Assembly (NCBI GenBank): GCA_964019165.1
Contig: OZ025269.1
Span: 15,593,187 to 15,657,186, forward strand
Length of the DNA: 64,000 nt
Source: Mastigias papua
Taxonomy: Eukaryota > Cnidaria > Scyphozoa > Rhizostomeae > Mastigiidae
Direction of reading: 5' to 3'
Shown: piece by piece, positions 56,113 through 64,000 of the stretch
Layout of the letters: each line of letters begins with the position of its first letter
Numbering within the stretch: position 1 is the first letter of the stretch
Translations under genes and position numbers: made by a program
The notes under the pieces: generated by a model
The model's input: only the letters and a program-made list of their open reading frames with translations
Told to the model about the DNA's origin: nothing
Databases searched by the model: none

Positions 56113-56522
56113 AATGCTCAATGCGGTTTGTGAGAACATGCCAATTAGTACTTTGTATGAGAAAGTGCTTTGACTTGACAACGTCCACGGGATAGTAACT
56201 ACTATATTTGACACCAGATATACAGTATATGAGAAGCTATTTCTTAGAAATTCAGAAAAAGGAGTGAAAACAGTGCGAGTACCATGTCAAACGTCTAAAT
56301 GCTCACGATTTTAAGGCAATATTTAGACAATTCAGAGTGACAGTAGAGCGAAGAAATTAGTTCTTAGAAAATGAAATGACTGAAGTATAATAGTACTGGC
56401 CTGTACGTGAGATGACAAACCTTTTGCTAGTGGAATAGGACAAAGTTCCTTTGAAGAACTACAGCAGTCAGTTGCATAAAACTCATAGGAAATATTCAAT
56501 TTTGCGTTCCTTATTCTTAACC

Positions 56523-56670
56523 TAGCACTCACTCATTCACTCAGTCACTCACTCATTCACTCACACTCACTCACTCACTTACTTACTTACTTACTTACTC
56601 ACTTACTCACTTACTATCTCACTCACTCACTATCTCACTCACCCACTATCTCACTCACCCACTCACTCTG
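56523..56670. repeat. (CACT)n / (ACTT)n imperfect tetranucleotide repeat
   Basis: About 150 bp of actcactc-, ttacttac- and tatctcactcacc-type units, just past the 3' end of the PLA2-like gene. Confidence 0.85.
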
Positions 56671-56743
56671 CTGTATGCAGTAAGGAAGACCAAAAAGTTA
56701 ATCATTCCAGCGTTTAGTGTCTTGTTAATACAAATGTATTAGA

Positions 56744-57447
56744 TTACTTTTCTGGTTTATGACTAAAATGTCTTGCTGTCCTTTCAGTTGGATCAATGTA
56801 TCCTTTTCGCACTTGATCGATGTTTCCCTTTCCTTCAGTTTCGTTCCCCATTTCTTTTTCAACCGAATTCTCGTTTTCAATCTCCTTTTCATTTTTGGCC
56901 TCTTTTTCCCTTTCAGCTTCTTTTTCTTTGATACGCTCCTCTACTAGTTTATCTACCTTCTCCATCAGGCCATTATTGATGAAAGTTTCATTCGGAGTGT
57001 TCCCAAAATTAATGCAAGGCATCTTTAGGACATTGAAATACAGATCTCCTACTGCATCTGCGGTGTGGCTGTCTGCGTACTTCAAACATTCAGCAAAGCT
57101 ATCATCACATTTGCAGTCATATACCGTATATTCCTTGTCGTTCTTGAAACCAAATTTTTCACTCTTGGCTGCTATGAATTTATCACAGTTTTCGTGATCG
57201 ATACAACACCTGTTCAACCTTGGAAACCAGCCCTGCTCCTTATCAGTTTTGCTGACAACGACTGCCGGCGCATTTTCCTTGTCTTTTATCACTTTGGCCG
57301 GTGCTGTAACTTCGTCTTTCGTTCGCTCGGGATGTAGATCTTTGTGTAATGAGTCCAAGTCGATATCCTGTCGTTTGGTCACGACGCTGTCACCTAGGAT
57401 GTCTCTACTCTTTTCAATGAAACCATGTTTCCCGCATATTTTGTTGC
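56744..57447 (-). CDS. PLA2-like exon 2 (catalytic-type domain and tail)
   Basis: 704 nt to the stop at 56744, with the acceptor tgtatcacttttag. It contains GWFPRLNRCCIDHENC, the CKCDDSFAECLKYA block and a charged C-terminal tail (EERIKEKEAEREKEAKNEKE). Confidence 0.8.
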
Positions 57448-59401
57448 CTAAAAGTGATACAAGGTCAATAGTTAACTTCTGGCAAGGGATTACAACAAAC
57501 AGAAAGAATTTATAACTCAAGTAATTTAGTATCATTTCACCTTCATTTTCTGTTATACATAGATGATTGTTTAGAAATTGACAATGTTGATACCTTAGCA
57601 ATATATTAGTCGTACAATATAATTAAATGGATTTTAGAACAGTACACGTCACTGAAATGAATTGAAAGCCTGTCAAAGGTGACACTCTTTAATATATGAA
57701 ATTCTGCGTCAAAGGAAACTAGCAGAATTTACGCTGCAAACGCGAAGTGCGTCCATCACGAAAAAGTACTACAAACTATACGGAATAAACTATAGAATTG
57801 GAATGATGTTTTGTTGCGAAGGGAGAGTAATGAAATAGGTAAGAATAACCTCTTTCAAACCAAAAACAAATAATTTGAATTATTTTTTGGCAGTTAGAAT
57901 ATGTGAACAATGGTCGATTAAAGTCAGAGAACATAAACGTGAATTGCTCGGCGCCTCGTGGAATGATGATGTGTCATGAAATTCCGGGTCGTATAGTTGT
58001 AGATATGCGTACTTGTAATGTTATACTCACCGATCAATATTGTCCTTTTCATGATTCCAGACTTTTTATCTGCTCTCTCACTGATCAGAACCTTAGCTGA
58101 AAAAGATGGTTAGGTATTGCACGTTCGGAATAAATGTCGAACATTGGGGAACTTTTGCAAAGTTAGAAAATCCGATGTTAACATTGGCTTGTCATTGTGA
58201 AGAGATTGCGATTGACATTACAAATAGAATAAACATAAAATTTCTTTTTACTCAATTTTTTTCCGTTTTGTTCACCAGTTTTTTTTTTAGTATGTAATGT
58301 CAGGGAAAGGCCAATAGAGCCTATAACAAAGCCCTGACAAAGAAAGAAAGAGAAAGGAAAGTTAAGTAGATAGGGAGATAAGATCCAGTTTGTTGATGTT
58401 AGATTTGAAGGAAGATAAGTTGTAGGATTCAGGAAAGGAAGTGGAAGGTAAGGTGTTCCAAAGTTTACAAGTTCTTGGAATGAAAGAAGATTTGTGGGAA
58501 AGAGTTCGTGGATTGGATAGTATGACTTGGAATGGCGTCACTATTAATTTAGGTGCAGTATTATTTGGAAATTATGCATAAGAATCAGTTTAGCAATTTA
58601 CAGTGGATAAGTTTGAAGTTGGTATCATTATTATGGAAATTTTACGAAGCTGAAGTTGTTTAAGGATTAGCGTCTCTCAGTAGTAGCTAATTTAGGAGAG
58701 GTTTCTCCAGGTATTGATAAACTACTATTCAATTGAAAAAGAAAACTTTGACTTAAAAGTATAGAGGTCAGAAGTCTGCATAGAGTAATGAGACTACATC
58801 GAAGGGCCTAGCCAATGCACACTTAAGTACAAATACATAATGGGATCAGAACATATTGCAAGAATTTTATAACCAGCTACTCTCCAAGAGCAGCGATACT
58901 GAACACTGATAATCACTTTTTAATTGTTCAATATATCATATATAAATTTATTTAGTAGATAAGTTTCCCCACTATTCAGAGATAGCATCAGTCAGTGAAA
59001 GTAGGGAAGATAGTGAAACGTTGGAACGAAAACGGTGGAAGACGGTGGAACGAAAAAAGGCGTTTGCTGATAAATTCCCTTTGTATATATGTGCCAAAGT
59101 TATCTAGTTTGGTTGCTCTTGCATTCACTTAGAGTGAACTCTTGGTTTCAACACATGTCTTGATTACGACATATTGTACCTTAGCTATAATGCTTCATTT
59201 TCTCCTCCTGCTCTATATATGTACTAATCATTAACACAGGTTTCCACTGAGGATAATCTTGTCAGCCTTTTATTCCGGAAATTTGCTTACGAAGAGGGTT
59301 AGTGTACCTGTTTCTGTGTCAGTGACGCTTTCACAGTGTACTGCAGAATATAGAAAAGTGACGATGATGAATATTGTTATGAACTTCTTCGCTTCTGTCA
59401 T
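56744..59401 (-). CDS. Secreted group III phospholipase A2-like protein, two exons
   Basis: Two minus-strand exons, 59401-59308 and 57447-56744, make 265 codons (phase 1 junction, GT-AG). Exon 1 gives a signal peptide. Exon 2 has the group III cysteine layout: one Cys early (ICGKHG), then CCIDHENC, a CKCDDSFAECL block and a Cys after YFNVLKMP. Group III enzymes hydrolyse phospholipids at sn-2 using the His of CC..HD and calcium bound by that Asp and a W-C-G-x-G loop. Here the His is kept, but Asp is Glu, the Trp is Ile, and the loop has one extra residue. About 70 extra residues separate the loop from the CC motif, and a highly charged Glu/Lys tail follows the domain. Catalysis may be weakened or lost. 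An additional small exon in the 1.9-kb intron cannot be excluded. Confidence 0.75.
58300..58680 (-). mobile_element. LINE 3' fragment in the PLA2-like intron
   Basis: The minus strand reads SFIPRTCKLWNTLPSTSFPE and SYNLSSFKSNINKLDL, a typical RTE/L2-type LINE tail, then a 3' UTR with cagggctttgttataggctc. No RT core. Confidence 0.75.
59308..59401 (-). CDS. PLA2-like exon 1 (signal peptide)
   Basis: 94 nt. It starts MTEAKKFITIFIIVTFLYSA with a hydrophobic core and a likely cleavage near the Cys at residue 23. The donor is GTACAC (weak), phase 1. The longer upstream Met at 59452 was not chosen, because the sequence before 59401 looks untranslated. Confidence 0.6.
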
Positions 59402-59452
59402 TTCTGCTAACACCTTGGAAACGAGGAAAAATATATTATTCTTACAAGCCAA

Positions 59453-59686
59453 CTATTGTAATTTTCCGCATCTAGCAGAAGTATCCTGTCAAATTGAAGG
59501 ATTATTTTTGGCTAGTCAAGCATTGTACTAGTCAGCAAGATTACCAAATTTTGGGCATGACCACTGAAGGAAATGTTTGACGACTACTGCAAAGAAAAAA
59601 TTGTGTATACATGATGAAAATAGCAATTTTTTACTCTGGATGCAACACAGCGTTTAGAGTAAATTTTGGTTATTGCATCAAAGTTT
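59453..59686. other. Upstream flank of the PLA2-like gene
   Basis: The promoter should lie here. No element recognised. Confidence 0.3.
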
Positions 59687-60004
59687 GTATAGCGTAAATC
59701 CTCACGTTGGCCCCCTCGAATACGCCCCCATGCTAGAGCTTAAAATTGTTAACAAGCCTCCCCCCGCGAATAAGCCTCCACCCTAGATGACGAAGACCTT
59801 GTTAAAGACTAATGCTTAAATTTTAACTGTTCTTTTAATATTATGGAGAATAGGAGCTTTGATTATGAGTTCTGTATGCGACATATGTCAAATGATATTG
59901 TAAGCCACCCTCGAATAAGTCCTCCCTCGAAAAAGCCCCCACCCAAAGAGTATCAAAAATAAATAAGCCTCCAGGGGGGTAATTCCAGAATTTACGGTAT
60001 ATTG
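59687..60004. mobile_element. Miniature inverted-repeat element with AATAAGCC motifs
   Basis: Ends gcgtaaatcc and ggatttacgg-like (ccagaatttacgg) are inverted and flanked by TATA. The inside carries several ccctcgaataagcc units, related to the gggcgtttattcg motif of 36,947-38,158. Non-coding. Confidence 0.5.
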
Positions 60005-63000
60005 ATAAACCTTAAAAATCAGCCGAACTTTGTCTCGCTGAGAATTACTAACGTTGGTGCCTTGCTTTTAAATAATACTGATGTCACTGCATTTTTCACC
60101 TGTTGTTTGAAAGTAAATCTAAGTGTCGGTTCGTGGAAAACAGGACCCGGTGCTAGCTGAAATTAAAAAGGATATAGCTCTGAAAGTTTTTTTCTACCCC
60201 TCAGAATCAGATCGTGCTCAGTTTGCCCCCGGTCAACCATGATAAAATATAAAATTCTGGACACACCACAGAATAGGTAGCATAGTCATTATACAAACGG
60301 CACAAATGTTTGGTTCTGTTGTATTAGATGATAACTTTGACATAAATCATACGGACTGTCTACAACTAGACTTGAAGTTTCAATTTATGCTAAAATCACT
60401 TCGTCTGTTGACTCATTCTACGATGCTAGATTCAAGCTGCGATTTCAGTCCAAAAAGTTAATATCCAGGCACTGCGCTGCCAGATAAAAAGTGGGGGCTA
60501 CACATAAATAGTGGGGGCTACAAGCAATAAATTGCTTGGTAAAGGATAGGAGAATCACTGGATGGCAAAAAGTGAGGATCTAAAGACCCCAGCCCCTTAA
60601 CAATGCTGTGGTTCATATCGTATATAATAAGTGCTTCTTGACAAACGTATTTTTTAGATACAAATTTTTTGCGTCGCCAACGGTTGCGAGCAATTCTCAT
60701 AGATTTTTCACTAAATTTCTAATAAGTAAGACTCTTCAAGGTAATCAAGAGTGCGACCTTATCTCCACCCTACTTCCTTCCTATATACAAGGTCTAACAC
60801 ACTCCCTGTCCTAGCAAACTAGGCTAGCCACTGCACGGTATACTCGACTATTCAATTGTTTCCGCCTTCTTGCAGATATGAGATATCAGTACATTTGGTA
60901 TTAGTCTGGGATCCATTCTCAGTGTATTATGACATCAATACTGTTATAATTATGTTGTAGTCCTGTAGAAGAATACCAGCTGATTGTTTTGTTAAGAAAA
61001 AGACTACGATCACAGCAATAAATATCCGTAAACTTATATTGCAATCCGATTGCTTAGAGAATATAAAGCAGGTTTTTGAATTATTGGAATTGTTTTATTT
61101 ACGATAACTTAAGGATAATGGGCCTGTCCTATCGATTAGGTTTGAACTGCCATGATTACAAAGATACGAAAATCATATCATAGACATTAAGATAACAAGA
61201 AAACTAGAAAGCTATTGTATCTAGGATTGCAAAGGACAAGCTCACAAGTAATCGGGTGAGGAATGTAGTACATTTACAAAAATCTATAGGCTGCCATAGA
61301 CTGCATTTAAAATTATAATTTCTATTAAAATCTATATACCTGCAATTTTACTGAAGATCGCTAATCATGTTGCCAGAGGTCTTCTGTCTTTTCAAGACGA
61401 ATTAAAGACAGACGAAATTTGGCCACCTGTTGACCTTTTGGTAGCTTTAGACCTTTTTGAGTACCTTGGCCGTACATGCAATAACAAAAACATTGGACGA
61501 AGCAAGGCTTCAGACACTTTATTTTAGGTGCACAATCTTCGTCGTTAGAATGCATTTTTTCCTATCAGCATATGACTTATTCTTTTGTCAATGTTCCTCT
61601 TTGCTTCAAACTAAGCAATCAGAGCCCAATCATGTAGAATGTAGAGAGTTTCATCTGAGTTTAGGAAATAAAAAGAATATCAATGTAAATTATGGCGCAG
61701 TGAAATAATTAAGATATGAAGGATTAGTTTATTTATGTTCCTGGAAAAATCAACGAAATATGGGACCATATACTTATAACGTCGATTTATAGACAATTTA
61801 TCTTAGAACCTTCTCTGCCATGCAACCAGGTTGTTTTTTTAAATGATTAAGTACCTACAACCGTCTGCAATTGTCTGCGTTCTGTCTGCGATTGTTTACT
61901 TCTGCTGAAGATTTGAAGGGATCATACCTTTGCAATTGCTAGATTTTGATTTGACAGCAAGTTGTGTATTTTCCATGTCGCTTTAGTCGAGTGAATGAGG
62001 CAGCTAGTTTCTGCTAACTGCTATTGCGACTGAACGTATGACTTATCATTCCATCAAAATGCAGAACGATCCTATTATGCATAAAGCAGGGCAAACGTAA
62101 CTGAATAGCACAAGGTAAATGCAATTCCATTAGAATGAGTTGCAGTCAGATAACTTTATTCGTGTTATAAACATGTTGGTGTGCAAAATCACCAAACATC
62201 TTTTATATAAGAATCAAACTTTCTACCTTGTGCTTGGTTGTTTGTTAGTATCTTTTCTGATCAAGCCTTAGCTGCTTTCTGATGTGCTTCTTTAATGTTT
62301 CTCAGCATTCTTCAACTTTCCAGCAAACGTTCAAGCGTGAATGCATGGGTAGAAACGGTTCTACAAAGAACAGTTCGAAAACAACGTGGAAACTGCAACC
62401 GTTCCAAATAGAATAGTTCCGAAATTCCCTTGTAAGCGCAGCTTAACTTTCATTTCTATAGCGTATAAAACGTGAATTATCTTCTAGGATGATTTCACAA
62501 ATTTACTTTGTGAGCTGCAGCTTGCTTGTGTTTTCTTATATTCTTCTTAATTTTTGTTTGAATTTGATTTGCCCGTTTCTACTATACTTGTTTCTTATTA
62601 AAAAATTACAGTTGAAAAAGCTGCCTAACTGCTGTTCTCAACGATTTCTGAGTTTAACTATCACAGGCCTCTACTTGAAAAATTTAAGGACTGTAGATCT
62701 TACAGAGATGCTCAAGAATTAAGTTACAGGCAGAATGGATGCCCCTCAAGGATCATTTCCTGTGCCTCTTATCTTCGATAATACGTGGGGTATAATCATT
62801 CAAACATCCTCTGCAGCTGATCAGTTTTGGAAAAATCTATAGCTCTAGATTAAATGGCATGAAGAGTGAGTTTTCAGTATCATACACATTGGTACCCAGT
62901 TCAACTCTAGACAAGCCTTTGGTTAATGAATTAGTTCTAGAACCTAAGATTTGTGGTGACCGAGGTTTGCAGAGATTTATGAACACACTGAAGATAGAGA

Positions 63001-63708
63001 GGCTTACGATAACACGAATGGACAGCAGTGACAGCATATATACTCGATAGCTAGAATATAAAGTTATAGTGCATGTACTCGATCATGCAGGGCATATTAA
63101 ACATGAGTTCCACTAAAGTGGAAAGTTTGGAAAAATAGCCAAAATTGATTAAAGATATGACATTATTGGAGGATTAATTTATTTCATTCCTCATGTGAAT
63201 CAGTTGCCACAACCTTGGACCTAGCAAGTATCATGAAATCCGTTAATTAAAGAGTATTGATAAGTTGGCTGGCTTCACTTCGGTTTAGGACAGCCACAGT
63301 CCAAGTTCCACACCGCACCTACTTGTTGTTCGTTAGCTTACCTTCACTCTCCCAAAATAGTACTGTTTATTTGTTTATTAGATTATCTAATGTTCAATAT
63401 TCCTAAGTAATGTGAAGACACACAGCTCCTCGTAATCCAGCATTGTGCTAGGGAGGGACAGGGCTGATGACGAGAATGTCTATGGACAATTTGAAGTGTT
63501 CTAACTGTTTCGGCAAGGTGGTAGTCGCGCAAGCGTTTACCTTTAATGCGGAGATGCGGAGGAGGCTATTTTTCCTTGTTCGTACTACTCCTGCTTATTT
63601 TGGTTTTGGTTAAGCTGGGTTAGATCCCAACATACGAATTTAACAATTCTGCCAGGCAACTATGAAAGGAGATGCGAAGCCGCAAGTTAGGTTTTATAGA
63701 CTCATTTC
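60005..63708. other. Intergenic, mostly unrecognised
   Basis: AT-rich. Open stretches at 62,590-62,720 (LKNLRTVDLTEML, faintly leucine-rich) and 62,859-63,050, and a minus frame at 61,361-61,460, were seen but match no family I know. The last few hundred bases should hold the DCAF5 promoter and 5' UTR. Confidence 0.35.
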
Positions 63709-63886
63709 ATGATGCCAAGAAGGAAATTAGATGCTGCTATTTTCGGCATAGCTTCAAATAGTCCTAGCAAATTCTGTCGAGAGAGGTTTACTAAGTGCAA
63801 AAGCTTGTACAGAAAAGATCTCCTTGGTCATTTTGGATGTGTTAATGCTGTTGAATTTTCAAATGACGGTCATTGGCTTGTTTCTG
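63709..63886 (+). CDS. DCAF5: DCAF5, first coding exon (partial gene)
   Basis: Encodes an N-terminus ending SLYRKDLLGHFGCVNAVEFS and NDGHWLVSG, the diagnostic start of the first WD40 blade of DCAF5 (WDR22). DCAF5 is a substrate receptor for the DDB1-CUL4 ubiquitin ligase. The donor GTACGT follows with phase 1, as expected before the conserved GGDD. The start at 63709 is the first in-frame Met after an upstream stop. The divergent first 30 residues (MMPRRKLDAAIFGIASN) are usual for this family. The rest lies beyond the window. Confidence 0.85.
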
Positions 63887-64000
63887 GTACGTTTTGTCTT
63901 TATTTTCTCAGCGAAGTAGTTTTAGCAGCTGTTCTTCCAAGATAAAGTCACTCCAAATGTCGTGTATAAAAGTTTATTAATTTTAGGCATTGTTGTACCA

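Noticed and set aside
56744..59401. Calling the PLA2-like gene a venom toxin.
   Set aside because: Group III PLA2 folds occur in many non-venom proteins, and the altered calcium ligands argue against a standard enzyme. Nothing in the sequence shows venom use.
59402..59452. The upstream Met (MACKNN) as the start of the PLA2-like protein.
   Set aside because: It would place 17 extra residues before a well-formed signal peptide, and the sequence looks untranslated.
61361..61555. An exon encoding LRLEKTEDLW-like text on the minus strand.
   Set aside because: No good acceptor and no recognisable family.
62489..62722. A leucine-rich-repeat gene exon.
   Set aside because: One LxxLxxLxL-like stretch without neighbouring repeats or convincing splice context.

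Overview
This is a repeat-rich, AT-rich window from an intron-containing animal genome. Three host genes can be recognised by their proteins (CHP1, a beta-1,4-galactosyltransferase-family enzyme, and the 5' end of DCAF5). A fourth, a secreted group III phospholipase A2-like gene, is very likely. The mix of mobile elements (gypsy, BEL/Pao, copia, several LINE clades, hAT, Tc1, and a hammerhead-bearing repeat) points to an invertebrate. A cnidarian-like genome is my best guess, from remembered LINE families only, so it is weak. No bacterial, viral-genome or CRISPR features are present.

Layout. (1) 1-21,471 is a transposon graveyard. It opens with an R2-like LINE whose 1225-codon frame is intact. 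Next comes a minus-strand gypsy element broken by LINE insertions. A plus-strand gypsy follows, whose integrase carries a three-LTR non-coding retroelement (12,881-15,274) flanked by a 4-bp duplication. After that lies a BEL/Pao integrase split by a hAT-like transposon (16,465-18,278) with a 5-bp duplication, a hammerhead-containing repeat, and a BEL/Pao gag with its PBS and LTR. (2) 21,776-44,044, minus strand, is a four-exon galactosyltransferase gene of 344 codons. Its introns hold a complete copia element with identical LTRs, a 342-bp hAT-type miniature element, long dinucleotide tracts, two LINE fragments, a 1.2-kb inverted-repeat element, and gypsy and BEL relics. (3) 44,045-49,169 is intergenic, with a Tc1-like element, a transposase scrap and a LINE. 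(4) 49,170-55,401, plus strand, is CHP1 in seven exons encoding 195 residues, with one GC-AG intron. (5) 56,744-59,401, minus strand, is the phospholipase A2-like gene in two exons. (6) 63,709 onward, plus strand, is the first coding exon of DCAF5.

Gene relationships. The galactosyltransferase (Golgi glycosylation), CHP1 (calcium-binding regulator of Na+/H+ exchange and traffic), secreted PLA2-like protein and DCAF5 (ubiquitin-ligase adaptor) share no pathway. They are simply neighbours. The galactosyltransferase and CHP1 genes diverge, CHP1 and the PLA2-like gene converge, and the PLA2-like gene and DCAF5 diverge.

Most notable: two copies of a dispersed repeat carry hammerhead ribozyme cores; a tandem LTR-internal-LTR-internal-LTR element appears to have transposed as one unit; the galactosyltransferase has Leu at the donor-specificity position and lacks the usual metal-binding His; and the PLA2-like protein has Glu for the calcium-binding Asp. 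All exon boundaries were read by eye from splice sites, frame continuity and protein similarity remembered from known families. No search or transcript was available.
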